Below are positions 45,719-57,961 of a stretch of DNA of 64,000 bases, piece after piece; the first letter of the stretch is position 1; every line of letters starts with the position of its first letter. Both the position numbers and the translations under genes were made by a program. The notes under the pieces are model-generated. The model was not told the DNA's origin and made no database searches. It saw only the letters and a program-made list of their open reading frames with translations. Source of the DNA: Poa pratensis (taxonomy: Eukaryota; Streptophyta; Magnoliopsida; Poales; Poaceae); NCBI GenBank assembly GCA_947311845.1, contig CAMZMU010000040.1, positions 61,563,901 to 61,627,900 on the forward strand, read 5' to 3'.

Positions 45719-46861
45719 TGAAGGATATATGCCTTAGAGGCAATTAATAAAGATATTTTATTTGTCATATCTCGATTGTTCATAATATGTTTTATACCAT
45801 GCTATAACTGTATTAGGTGAAAACATTAATACACGTGTGGTATGTAAACAACCAGGTCCCTAGTAGCCTGTTTTACTAGTCCATTGAGATCAACAGATGA
45901 TCAAGATTTTCTGATCATGGACTTGGACGTTAATTGATAATGGAGTCATATCATTAGGTGAATGATGTGATGGACGCGGACCCAATTTATATAGGACGTA
46001 GTACCCACGCCTTCGACCGTGAGATCATACTTAATTGCTATTTCTAGAAGGTACTTTGATTGCATCAAATGTCACTCCTTATATAGGATGACAATAAAGG
46101 TGCCCCTCTCGGGTATCCGAAAGAAATATGTTGAGGCGTATGATCAAGAACGGGATTTGCCAATCCATATAGCATGATAGATACTCTGGGCCCACTCGGT
46201 GAGATTACATCAATGAGCTTGCAAGCATGTGACTAGGTCACGATGATGTAATATCACAGACGAGTAAAGAATAGTATTGTCGGTAACGAGATTGAGCTAG
46301 GTATCGCGATGCCTGAGATCGAGTCTCGGACAAACTAAGTATCGCCAGGCAAAAGGTTTGAGACTTGACGTCTAAGGTTCAAACGACAAAGATATTCGTG
46401 GACGCACAAGGCATTTCATGGGTATCCAGACCCCCCTGATAGTCATTGATCGGAGAACGGGTCTCGATCATGTCTGGAGTGATCCCGAACCGTAGGGTGG
46501 CACACTTAAGGGTAGGCGACGGGTTAAATAAGATTGGACGCAGAAGAGAAAATAGAGAGAAGAACACCGGAAGCGTTCCAGGACATATTCGATGGAGTTC
46601 GGAGGGCGACGAAATGGTTTTCGGAGCCGGAATAAATTAGATAATATGTATTTAATATTAATTAATGGAATTAATGATTAAATATATTTTATTTCATTTA
46701 TTTTCGAATTTATTGGCAGACAACCTTAAATGGGCCTCTCCCATGAGGAGAGGGCCATAAGGGGGGGGCCCACCTAGGGCCGGTGCACCACCAAGGGGTG
46801 GGCTGGTGTGGGAGTTTAGTCCCACACCGCCCAGCCACGGAGGGTGGCAGCCCTCCTCCAC

Positions 46862-46872
46862 CTATATAAGGA
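46862..46872 (+). promoter_or_regulatory. TATA-like box in the Copia 3' LTR
   Basis: TATATAAGGAG lies in the LTR shortly before a CT-rich stretch (TCTCTCTCTCATTC), as expected for an LTR promoter. Confidence 0.4.
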
Positions 46873-47154
46873 GGTGCCCTATGCCTTGGAAATTCACCCC
46901 CAATTCTCTCTCTCTCATTCGTTTAGACGTGACTCCGCAAATGGAGTTGCGCACGGGTTGAGGTTTTCTCCACCATATGCACACCGCCGTGCTATCGGTT
47001 CTTCGGTCCAAGTCTTCTGCTTCCGCTGCTCGGCTGGATCGGAACCCGGAGGTCTTCATCTACACCGTACGTGTGTAGAGCTACGAGGTGTCACACATGA
47101 GGCACTTGGAGAGGTTCGTCTACACGACCTTGAGGTCGGCTACGGCGCCGCCAT

Positions 47155-47739
47155 TGATGGGGGGATGATAACCCGGTAGGCCCATGAAGAGGGAAGCATG
47201 ACCCGCCAGGCAGAAGGCCCGGCCAGGCCAGCTAACCATCAGCATGGGCCGGGTTATGTTGCTGGGCCAGAGGCTTTGGCGGTAACCCGGTTCAGGAAGG
47301 GAAGTTTCTAGAAGACCAGAGGCGGTTCAGGACTTGGAAGACACGAAGGCTAGAAGAGCTAGAGTAGCATTCCGAGTCTGGGTAGAGCCCGGGTTCGTAT
47401 TGTAAAGTGCCAGGAGACCCGGTCGTCTATATAAACCGGTCCTGAGCCCTAGTTGGAGAGAACTTTACGATCCAAGCTTAGGCGAGAGAACCATCGAGAG
47501 AAACACCACAACCTTGTAACCTAGATCGGGATCCGGCTCTGTTGTCGTAGCCGGGTCATCGAGATCGAGATCAATAACAAGATAGCAGGAAGTAGGTCTT
47601 TATCTCCAATGGAGAGGCCGAACCTGGTTAAACCTTTTGTCCCTGCCGTGCTAAACAATCTCCCAGATGCCAGTGTCGCCTTGCCCATCAACTCAAGCTA
47701 CCCCAAAGTAGCATCTGCCGTGTTATCTACCCCACGACA
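47155..47739 (+). repeat. Gypsy left LTR
   Basis: 585 bp. By eye it differs from the right LTR by five substitutions and one C in a C run. It contains TATATAAACC near 47429 as the likely promoter and six CCGGGT/ACCCGG copies. Confidence 0.93.
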
Positions 47740-47782
47740 GTTGGCGCCGTCTGTGGGAATCGCGTCCAAAGGTGTCACCATC

Positions 47783-48860
47783 ATGGGAGAAGCAAGGCAG
47801 GAGTAGAGAACTATGTTTTCGGCGAGATCACCCTCAACTCGCAAGGAGAGCCCATCGTTGATGATTTTGGCTGGGGGCCGGAATCAGATCTACTTGAAAC
47901 AGGTGATGTTATTCCAATTGGCAAGTTTAACGTTTTTGTTGGTATGATTGCAACTAGATCTGCTAGTGATGGAGACTATGAATCTGTGTCAGGAGCTGCC
48001 ACAATTGTCCAATCTGATGGAGAAGAATCAGTTGGTACGGCTGAAGATGAGCTGCCCCTGGATGTGCACGAGGAGAGATCGGGAAACCCGGCTTCAATCC
48101 CGGGTGATGTGGTGGACTATGCAGATTCAGAATCGATCCTGCCCTTGTTCGAAGGCCGGTTCGGATATGGAGTAGAAGAAGAGGACGAAGAGGAGCAAGA
48201 GTCCGTCCCAAGCCCGGTTAGGAGGGTGGCGGTTTACACCGCTCCTTCGATCAACGCGGGGGCATCACCGTCCACGGTCGTGCCTCCAGCTTTTACTCCG
48301 GGTCAGCAGCAGCAACAATTGCCACCGGTGTTGGAGCTGGCGGGTCAAAGGGTTGATGGTGACCCGGCTTCGGTATCAGAGGAAAGTGAAAACACGGCGC
48401 GTTACAGGAATAGCTTCGGTTTTCTCAATAACCGAGCTCAGGGTGAGGAAAGAAACAATGCAACTGGGGCCCAAGCCATGTTTAACAATGGCCTGGTCCT
48501 AGATCCAACAGCACTTACGAGGATTGTTACCCCAGAAAAACGCGGCAGCCAGAGCTATAGAGTTGGATACAGCACGCCGGGCCCTGGAGCAGGTGCGCAG
48601 AGACACAATGGCAGAGAGAGAAGATATGGAGGTTAGGCGAAAGCAATTAGAGGATGAGCAAAATCGTCTCAATGAGATGACCAGGGCACACCGGAGGAGG
48701 CACCAGAGCCGGCTGGCTCCTGGAGAAAACGCCATAAATCCAGCAGTATTGTTTAGAACTCCAGAAGATCAACCAGTTGGTATAACCCAGGTGGCTCCAG
48801 TTGTTAGAGCAAATGTAGAACCAGACAGAGGAACAGGAGCAGCTGGAGTCGCAGTTGCAG
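47783..48860 (+). CDS. Gypsy gag, 5' part (split by insertion)
   Basis: The first ATG after the LTR is at 47783. The frame breaks at about 47803 (one base short), reopens to about 48530, then continues in another frame to the insertion point at 48860. The product is acidic and Gln/Pro-rich, with a charged helical stretch (ALEQVRRDTMAEREDMEVRRKQLEDE-type, quoted here only as its first residues ALEQVRRDTM) near 48590-48660. It is the N-terminal portion of the gag gene continued at 51351. Confidence 0.6.
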
Positions 48861-51345
48861 TGATGTGGAGCGAACCTCGTGGAGAGATTCGATCCGTTGT
48901 TTGCCCGATCTTTCACAACACAAAACTCCATCACAACAAGTAGCAATCGCGGGTTTACGACGATGGTCACAAACTCCGTAGCAACAACACGCCAACCCTT
49001 CTAGACGAAGGAATAATGTGGACGAACCGTATAGGCTCAGCTTGTAATCTCCTACGCGTCGCAGGACCTCACACGCCAATAGAGGTTTTTGCAAAGATTC
49101 CTCAAGAAACTTAGGGATTTTTAGTCAGCTTTCCCCAAACTCGGTACGAGGATTCTAACCCCAAACACACATTGTGTCTATTTCATATAACTCAAATCTC
49201 CCTTACATAATGGAACGATGGCTTTATATATTAGCCGACCTTAACTTGGCTGTTAAGCAGCCGGATGCAAAATATCCCTATAACTATTACGAGTCGGTTA
49301 CAAAGAAAGGCAAGTAAATAATTCTGGACTCTAGCTAATTAATCTGGTTGTGCATGACTGGTGGACCCCATCCTAATTGGCAGAGAGAAGAAACGATCGA
49401 GGTAATCTCAGCCCTGAACATGCCTTCTCCTTGCGTGGCAAAAATAGAAAGATAAAGTTTGTTTTGATCTTCCTCTTATCTCAACCGATTGAAGCTGTTG
49501 CGAATAAGTCACCAAGTAATTCAAATAAATGTATTTTCCTTGTAGCTCTCACGTGATGTCCTTGCCCTTTAAGTCTGGTCATATACGTGACAACAAAGCT
49601 ATGTTGAAGCACCGTATTTATCCTGCAGTCGTCCAACTGATCTGGTTCAAATCCTTCTGTGCCCAACTCACGAACTGCATCGGCATGCATGCACGTAATA
49701 TTAACCAGTCTCTTGATCTCATATAATTTATCAAATATCGAGTATCCTGGCATGTACACCGTATCATCCTCCCCCTCTTCAAAGGAAACCGTCCTCGGTT
49801 TCGAGTCAGTTTCTTCGGCAATATCATCATTTGTTGATTGAGAATGAGCAGCAAAAATATCAGAATTTCCAGCCTCCTTCTTTTCTTCTTCTTGTTCCTT
49901 GTGCTTTCGTAGCCTCTCTTTTCTCCATGTCCTGAAAATCTTCTTTTCTAGGGGCTTGAGCACATACTCCTTTTCCTGCTCAACAGTGTACGTGTTGGCA
50001 TGGAAGTCGTAGGCAGCACCCTTTTCCTTGAACCATTGTTTTCCAAGCAGCACATGACACGAAACTAGTGGTACAGGAATTACATCGCACAAAACCTCAG
50101 AAGAAAATTTGCCGATGGAAAATAGTACCATAGTCTGGCTCGTGATGACAAGTTTGTCGTGACTCCTCCTCAACGAGTATGGCCGTGGATGTGGTGTCGT
50201 CAACAGCTCCAGCTTCTCCACCATGTCAATGCCGACTGTGTTGATCGAACTATCATGATCAATCGTCATGGCGCAAGCTCTCCCTACCACGTTACAGTAG
50301 GTATGAAAAAGCTCGGCACCATAGCCTTCATCCTCCAGCAAGAAATCACTCGACAATCTCCAATAGCTTCTCCTTGGTGATGGCGCGCCGACCATCTCCT
50401 TCGCAGTGCCGTGAGCAACATGGCGCTCTGATACCAGATGATGTGGAGCGAACCTCGTGGAGAGATTCGATCCGTTGTTTGCCCGATCTTTCACAACACA
50501 AAACTCCATCACAACAAGTAGCAATCGCGGGTTTACGACGATGGTCACAAACTCCGCAGCAACAACACGCCAACCCTTCTAGACGAAGGAATAATGTGGA
50601 CGAACCGTATAGGCTCAGCTTGTAATCTCCTACGCGTCGCAGGACCTCACACGCCAATAGAGGTTTTTGCAAAGATTCCTCAAGAAACTTAGGGATTTTT
50701 AGTCAGCTTTCCCCAAACTCGGTACGAGGATTCTAACCCCAAACACACATTGTGTCTATTTCATATAACTCAAATCTCCCTTACATAATGGAACGATGGC
50801 TTTATATATTAGCCGACCTTAACTTGGCTGTTAAGCAGCCGGATGCAAAATATCCCTATAACTATTACGAGTCGGTTACAAAGAAAGGCAAGCAAATAAT
50901 TCTGGACTCTAGCTAATTAATCTGGTTGTGCATGACTGGTGGACCCCATCCTAATTGGCAGAGAGAAAGAAACGATCGAGGTAATCTCAGCCCTGAACAT
51001 GCCTTCTCCTTGCGTGGCAAAAATAGAAAGATAAAGTTTGTTTTGATCTTCCTCTTATCTCTACCGATTGAAGCTGTTGCGAATAAGTCACCAAGTAATT
51101 CAAATAAATGTATTTTCCTTGTAGCTCTCACGTGATGTCCTTGCCCTTTAAGTCTGGTCATATACGTGACAACAAAGCTATGTTGAAGCACCGTATTTAT
51201 CCTGCAGTCGTCCAACTGATCTGGTTCAAATCCTTCTGTGCCCAACTCACGAACTGCATCGGCATGCATGCACGTAATATTAACCAGTCTCTTGATCTCA
51301 TATAATTTATCAAATATCGAGTATCCTGGCATGTACACCGTATCA
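48861..51345 (-). mobile_element. young non-autonomous LTR retrotransposon inside Gypsy gag
   Basis: Two LTRs (48861-49766, 906 bp; 50439-51345, 907 bp) differ by eye at three substitutions and one A. They are flanked by a perfect duplication TGCAG (48856-48860 and 51346-51350). On the minus strand the LTR starts TGATACGG and ends CCACATCA. A canonical TGGTATCAGAGCGCC primer-binding site (initiator tRNA-Met type) lies at about 50422-50436, and a purine tract (GAAGAGGGGGAGGA) lies next to the 3' LTR at about 49768-49781. Only about 670 bp are internal, so nearly three quarters of the element is LTR. Confidence 0.93.
49768..50438 (-). CDS. retropepsin-like fragment, the only coding content of the nested element
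   Basis: An open frame crosses the internal region and enters the 3' LTR. It contains an aspartic-protease-like part: CAMTIDHDSSINTV at the place of the catalytic D-(T/S)-G loop (here DHDSS, altered), FSIGKF, EVLCDVIPV and SCHVLLGKQW (the flap and second conserved region of Gypsy proteases). A highly charged helix follows (KEYVLKPLEKK, RKHKEQEEEKK). No gag zinc knuckle, RT or integrase is present, so it must rely on another element. Whether it is translated is unknown. Confidence 0.65.
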
Positions 51346-51350
51346 TGCAG

Positions 51351-52919
51351 CGGCGCCGGGTCTTCTCGCTGGGGGAGCCAGGAGAAGTCCGGGTCTGCCG
51401 CCCAGGACACCTAGGTTTCACACGCCGGCGGGTCACTATTCCAATCCAGCAGATAACGTATATGCCGCAACTTTAGCACTTGATCGTATTCCATTAGGAG
51501 ACTCGCCAGCAGAGGTTGAAGCTCGGCGTGCCATTGACATGTTACGCACTGCGGTTGCTCAGCAAGTTCAGTATTCAAAAGAGAAAAGCCCTTCACTCCA
51601 CAACATATCGTAGCAAGAGTCGCCACGGGGGAAACCCGCCAGTGGCCGGGTTTGCCGCGGCACAGCAGCAAAACCCGCCCCAGCAGAACCAGAACCAGAA
51701 TAATCAGCAGTATCAACCCGCCCCTGCAATTTCTGTGGCTCAGCAGATAGTCAATAGATCGCGAGCAGGAAGAAGTGCAGCTAATGCAAACCCGGCAGTA
51801 CCTGCAGCTGGAGCACCACAAGGAGGACCGGGTCCCGTGCCAGCAGCATCTGCAAGCTCGCCGGGTAACAATCTTTTAGCAAGTTCTTCCACTTTGGCGG
51901 GTCCCAAGTGTCTTTCAGATGCCATTAGAGCAGAGCCTTTCCCTGAGAAGTTCAAGGAGCCAAGCAAGATTGCCAATTATGAGCCGAGCACAGACCCGGC
52001 GAGTTGGTTGAGCAGCTATGAGATGGCGATGTGTATACGCAATGCCACAGAGAACGTTTGTGCAAAGTATATGTATTTGATGATGAGTGATGGTGCAGCA
52101 AAGTTGTGGTTCAAGAATCTGCCAGAGAAATCTATCAATTCTTGGGATGAGTTGAAAACAATTTTCATCAAGCACTTTCAGGGCACGTGCAAGCGTTTAT
52201 TTTCCATTGAAGATCTTGATCGTTGCGTACAGAGGAAGGGCGAGTCAGCTCGTCACTGGATGGGCCGGGTCACGGAGATCCTGCACTCTTCATCAGGTAT
52301 CGAGCCCAAGGATGCAATTTCATCGATGGAGAAAACTTGCAAGTACGCTCCCTTGGTCCAGAAGCTGGGCCGCATGAAGGAAGGACACCGGGTTAAGCCC
52401 GTTACTATGGCAGAGTTGATGGATGCGTGCAACAGACATGCAGCCACGGACAAAACCCAGGATGATAGTGAGGAAGAAAAAGGGAAAGGTGCTGCGAACA
52501 ATGGAGGAAAGAACAATGGCCCGGGAAACAATAACAACAGCAATCAGAACCAGCACAAGCGTGGGCATCAGGAAGGAAACTCAGAGCTAGTTGCAAATGC
52601 AAATGCCGGGTTTCAGAGGCAAAGGATGGATGGGAATTATCAGGAAAACAGAGGTTATCAGGAAAACAGAGGTTATCAGGGAAATAATGGGAGTTATGGT
52701 GGTGGAAATAGTTATCAAGGAACACGCCCAATGAGCACTGAAGAGGCCTTCAGGATGCCGTGTCCTCGTCATAGCAAGAACGGCAGACCCGCCAATCATT
52801 CATTGGCCCAGTGTGTAGATTTGAACAGGTGGAAAAACAATGAGATTCAGAGAGCTCTGCAAGGAGCAAACAGGAGTGGAGGACCCGGCCCGAGTGCTAA
52901 CCCGGCTGCGGGCCTCTAA
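51351..52919 (+). CDS. Gypsy gag, main part
   Basis: After a short region in another frame (to about 51605), an open frame runs to the stop at 52917-52919. The retrotransposon gag domain is clear: DPASWLSSYEMAMCI, AKLWFKNLPEKSINSWDEL and FIKHFQGTCKR are the usual core blocks, followed by KGESARHWMGRV. The C-terminal third is Asn/Gly/Gln-rich with direct repeats (NYQENRGYQENRGYQGN) and a CPRHSKNGRPANHSLAQC segment that may be a reduced zinc-binding motif. It belongs with 47783-48860. Confidence 0.85.
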
Positions 52920-53080
52920 CTGGAGCAAACGCGGTACCAACTGGAAATACAGGACCCGGCCAAAATACAGGTAATCAGGGTGGATTCTCGAACCAGCCGA
53001 GGCAACTTGGCCAATATCATATATATACCAGTGGCACGACCAAGAGAGAAAGAAAGATAGTCAAAAGGGCAGTTAATTCA

Positions 53081-53830
53081 GTGGCTGTAGGGGTACCAAG
53101 GTATTTGAGATGGTCAGAGCATACTATTACTTGGAGCAGAGCAGATCACCCGGATGTGGTGGAGCACCCGGGTCTGCTTGCGTTAGTTGTGGCTCCTCAA
53201 GTTCATGGCTTTGAGTTAAAGAAGGTTTTGATGGACGGTGGCAGTAGCATTAATATCTTGTACTGGGAAACATTTATGCGTATGGGTCTGAAGGAGTCAC
53301 AGTTGCAGAAAACGTCAACAATATTTCATGGTATAGTTCCTGGGAAGTCTGCTACACCTGAGGGAAAAATTTCATTAGAGGTTGCTTTTGGCGAGTCTAT
53401 CCATAACTTCAGATCAGAGTGGCTCACCTTTGAGGTGGTGAAATTTCCAAGTCCTTATCATGCGTTGTTTGGAAGGCCGGCTTTGCCAAGTTCATGGCGA
53501 GGCCGTGTTATGTATACTTGCAGTTGAAGATGCCGGGTCCCAAGGGGATCATCACTGTTCATGGTAACAGAGAAATTGCAGCAGAATGTGACGAGGGAGA
53601 TGCAGCCCTGGCAGAGCGAACTTGTGCTAGAGAGGAGTTGAAAGCTTACAGGTCTAATCTTGACCCGCAGGACAACAAGCGCTCAAAAAACCAACAACAG
53701 AAGATGACAGGGCAAAGTTTAAAGCAGCAAAGGATACTAAGATGGTGGATTTTGTGCCTGGGGATTCCTCCAAGCAGTTCGCCATAGGGACCAGCCTAAC
53801 TGATAAATAGGAAAGCGCGCTCATCGAGTT
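53081..53830 (+). CDS. Gypsy pol: protease domain (frame interrupted)
   Basis: Frame 53081-53527 contains the retropepsin core: the catalytic loop VLMDGGSSINILY and later PSPYHALFGRPA. At about 53482-53484 one T appears to be missing. In the next frame (53494-53787) the expected continuation MARPCYVYLQLKMPGPKG and VHGNREIAAECDEGD is present. Confidence 0.8.
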
Positions 53831-55930
53831 CATCCGTGAGAATCGGGATGTTTTTGCGTGGACACCTAGTGACATGCCAGGCATTCCGACTGAACTCGCT
53901 GAGCACCGTTTACATGTTGATCCAAAGGCAAGGCCGGTGAAACAAGGTTTGAGAAAAATGAACGCAGAGAGAAGAAAAGCTATAGGAGAGGAGATAGCCC
54001 GGTTATTGGAAGCCGGCTTTATCATGGAGGTTTTCCACCCAGAGTGGTTGGCTAACCCGGTTTTGGTTCTGAAGAAAAATAATGAGTGGAGGATGTGTAT
54101 TGATTTTACAAGTCTCAACAAGCATTGTCCAAAAGACCCGTTCGCACTGCCGCGCATCGACCAAATTGTTGACGCAGTGGCAGGCAGCGAGCTCTTGTGT
54201 TTTCTGGACGCATATTCAGGTTATCATCAGATCAAGCTTAACAGGCAGGATTGGGAAAAGACATCGTTCATCACCCCTTTGGTGCTTTTTGCTACAAGAC
54301 CATGACTTTTGGGTTGAAGAACGCAGGAGCAACTTATCAGAGGTGCATTCAAAATTGTTTTCATGATCAGATTGGGCGCAATGTGCATGCTTATGTGGAT
54401 GATGTGGTGATCAAGTCAGAAAAAGCCGGGTCATTTATCAGTGACCTTACAGAAACATTCAAAAATTTGAGGAAGTACAAGATGAAGCTCAATCCTACAA
54501 AGTGCGTGTTTGGAGTTCCAGCAGGAAAATTGCTCGGTTTCATTGTGTCAGAGCGTGGAATTGAGGCAAACCCGGAAAAAATCAGAGCCATCCAGAGTTT
54601 GAAAAAACCTGAGGAATTGGCAGATGTTCAGAAGTTGACAGGATGTGTGGCTGCGCTAAGCCGGTTTATATCCCGGCTCGGAGAAAAAGCAATACCTTTG
54701 TACAAGTTACTCAAGAAAACAGACAATTTTGTGTGGAATCAGGAAGCAGACGAGGCATTTGAAGCTCTGAAGAAACAATTATCAAAAGCGCCAGTTCTGG
54801 CGGCCCCGGGTCCCAAGGAACCCATGCTGTTATACGTCGCTGCCGGGCCTCAGCTGTGAGTGCTGTGGTGGTGGTCGAGCGTAAGGAGGAAGGCAAGGAA
54901 AACCCGGTTCAGAGGCCGGTTATTATGTTAGTGAGGTGTTATCAGAAGCAAAGCAGCGCTATCCGCATTGGCAGAAGCTAGTATTTGGTGTTTTCATGGC
55001 AAGTAGAAAGTTGAAACCATATTTTCAGGAGCATCCAATCACAGTGGTGAGTTCAATACCCTTAGCAGATATTATCAGGAATTCAGAAGCTACAGGAAGA
55101 ATTGCCAAGTGGGCAATAGAGATGGGGCCTTACCACATTGACTATGTGCCTCGTACAGCTATCAAATCGCAGGCATTGGCGGATTTTCTTAATGATTGGA
55201 CACAGTTGAGTGCACCACCTCTTGCGCCGGGTCTCAAGCCTTGGGTTATGCACTTTGACGGGTCTAAGCAAGCACAAGGTTCAGGAGCTGGAGTTGTGTT
55301 AACTTCTCCCAAGGGTGATAAGCTGAGCTATGTTTTGCAAATTCACTTTGATTGCTCTAACAATGTGGCAGAATATGAGGCTTGTTACATGGTTTGCGTA
55401 TGGCAAAGGAGATGAGCATCAAGCATATTAATTGTTATGGGGATTCAGATCTTGTGGCACAGCAAGTTTCAGGAACATGGGATAGAAAAGATGCGACAAT
55501 GGCGGCTTACAGGAGAGAGGTGGACAGGGTAGCCGGGTTTTTCTCAGGCTATCAGGTGGATCATATTGACCGCAGGAAAAATGATGCTGCAGATGCTTTG
55601 TCAAGACTCGGCTCACGCAGAGAGCCGGTTCCACCTAACGTTTTCTTGGACGAGCTATGGACTCCATCAGTCAAGCCTCAGGGCGTAGAGGAACTGGCGG
55701 GTCAGGAAGACCCGGATTCGCAATTGGTAGCAGCAACTCATGAAATTCCAGAGTGGACAGAACCTTATTTGGCGTATCTTTTGCGTGGAGAGCTGCCAGA
55801 GCAGGAAGTTATATCCCGGCAAATTGTGCGCCGGGCTAAGGCCTACGTAGTTATTGATGGCGAGTTATATAAGAGAAGTGTTTCTGGAGTATTTCAGAGA
55901 TGTGTGTCTGGAAAGGAGGCCGGCAAATTT
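53830..55930 (+). CDS. Gypsy pol: reverse transcriptase and RNase H (frame interrupted)
   Basis: RT blocks run in order across two frames: GFIMEVFHPEWLANPVLV, WRMCIDFTSLNKHCPKD, CFLDAYSGYHQI, FGLKNAGATYQR and the catalytic YVDD (VHAYVDDVVIKS, about 54388-54420), then LGFIVSERGIEANPEKI. RNase H has HFDGSKQ (about 55250), NNVAEYEA and later DAADALSRL (about 55590). Breaks at about 54275, 54840, 54920 and 55382 are mostly single missing bases in short runs; the expected protein continues in the neighbouring frame each time. Confidence 0.88.
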
Positions 55931-57054
55931 TGAAAGAGATTCATGAGGGAGATTGTGGTCATCATGCTTCAACAAGGTCTTTAGTAGCAAAAGCTTTCAG
56001 ACACGGCTTCTTCTGGCTCACAGCTCAGGCAGATGCAGAGCGCTTGGTGAGTAGATGTGATGGTTGCCAAAGATATGCAGGCAAATTCATGTGCCGGCTC
56101 AGGAGTTGCGAACAATACCCTTGACTTGGCCCTTTGCAGTTTGGGGGCTTGATATGGTGGGTCCTTTTAGCATGTCTCCTTGCAAGAAAACCCACCTCTT
56201 GGTTGCCATTGATAAGTTTACAAAGTGGGTTGAGGTGATGCCTGTTACTAATTGTGAAGCAGCTACAGCAGTCAAGTTTTTGAAGCAGATCATACACAGG
56301 TTTGGGTATCCTCATAGTATCATCACAGATAATGGTACTAACATGTCCCTTGGTGAGATGGCAAAGTTTTGTGGAAATCAGGGTATACGTTTAGATGTTG
56401 CTTCAGTTGCTCATCCACAGGCCAATGGACAAGTAGAACGAGCAAATCAGGAGTTGCTTCGAGGTTTGAAACCACGTCTCCGGGTCCGTGTCTCAGAGCG
56501 CTGGAGCGTGGGTTGAGGAGTTGCCATCAGTAGTTTGGGGAATCAACACAACACCAAACAGATCCACAAAGATGACCCCTTTCTTTATGGTGTATGGGGC
56601 AGAGGCAGTTTTGCCAAGTGATATAATTCATGACTCGCCTCGCGTGGCGGCTTATGTTGAAACAGAAAATGAGCAGACCCGGCAGGATTCTGTGGACCTG
56701 CTTGAGGAGAACAGAGAACAAGCACTGGAGAGATCAGCAGTGTATCAGCAAGATTTGAGGCGGTATCATAGTCGCCGGGTTAAAACTCGCACTTTCCAGG
56801 AGGGAGATTTAGTGCTGCGATGGGTGCAATCCAGAGAAGGGATGCACAAGTTATCTCCCCCTTGGGAAGGGCCCTTCATCATAAGCAAGAAATTGAACAA
56901 TGGTTCATATTATTTGGTGGATGCAAGAGAAAAGTCCGAGTCTGTAATGACACATCGCACTCTACCTTTTCATTGGAAGAGCGTGAGAGGCCATGGAATA
57001 TTGCGCAGCTGCGCCCATATTATACTTAGCATGAGAAAGAGATATGAGATGTAA
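55890..57054 (+). CDS. Gypsy pol: integrase (frame interrupted)
   Basis: The zinc-binding part (HEGDCGHHAS ... CDGCQRYAGK) is followed by the DDE core: WGLDMVGPF, SIITDNGTNM and NGQVERANQELL. Downstream lie WGINTTPNRSTKMTPFFMVYGAEAVLPSD and a GPFIISKKLNNGSYYLV segment, then a C-terminus like PWNIAQLRPYYT in one frame. No chromodomain is recognised. Single-base losses are inferred at about 55918 and 56088 and a two-base loss near 56500. Confidence 0.85.
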
Positions 57055-57961
57055 AACACGATGTAACAGGCAGCAGGTTTCAGACGCGCTCTTTTCCTTA
57101 CCAGGGTACCTAAGGGGACTGGAAGGTTTTTAATGAGGCGGCTTGCTGACCTAACCTTTTCTATCAATAAAGTGAAGGTTGAACAGAAATTTGTGTTCTT
57201 TCGTTTCTTTTTTGATGTTTGATAGTAGTGTTGCATAGTTCTATGTTAAGTTTGGTCTTGGGGGCTTGTCCTTGGGGGCTGCCCAAGACCCGGCTTTTTA
57301 CGGTCATCCGGGTCTCGATGTTTCGTGACCCGGCTGTGCAGTTTTCGTTACAGTATCCATAACTTTGGATTCAGAGGTATGAAGGTGAAGTTTACATTTT
57401 AGTTGTTTATGTTTTTGTCATAGAATAAGTGCATAGTTATCTTTGAGGACGCCCAGAGAGCGTGTCCCACCAGTATGAGGATCAATGGGGTAATGTTGCA
57501 TAGTTAAGCCATTACTTTATAAACATTGATCCAGGTCTTGGGGGCTCTACTCAATAGTTTGCAGCTGCAATCCCAAGACCCGGCTTTATGCCACTAGTTT
57601 ATTCTTGGTTATCTTGCTGTTGAGCTGATGTGACTCGCAATTTTATGGCCTGATTGCTCACCTGGAAATTCAATCAACCATGAAGCCCATTGGGACTTGG
57701 TTCGACCCTGTTTTTCTCAGAGAAGTAGCGACAGGGTATCCATGCGAAAGCCGGCTCACAGTTAAAGAAATCAAAAGGGTCATCAAAACCACAGAAGAGG
57801 CATATTTCATAGCAAAAGTTTGAGAGTAGCATAAAAGTTTCATCAGGTGCATAGGCGCACCATCACAGGCATAGTGCAACAGTGCAAAAGTTATTACAAT
57901 AACGCCCAAAGGGCCGAATAAGATTGTTTTCTTGCAGAGATAACAGCATCTGCGTAAGTTT
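57055..57961. other. Gypsy non-coding region between pol and antisense gene
   Basis: Contains repeated CTTGGGGGCT motifs (about 57260, 57273, 57539), the same G-rich core as the polypurine tract next to the 3' LTR, each near an AAGACCCGGCTTTT-like stretch. Confidence 0.55.

Noticed and set aside
47609..47806. 65-codon open frame across the left LTR end, repeated in the right LTR at 62740
   Set aside because: It is LTR sequence read through into the primer-binding region; no domain.
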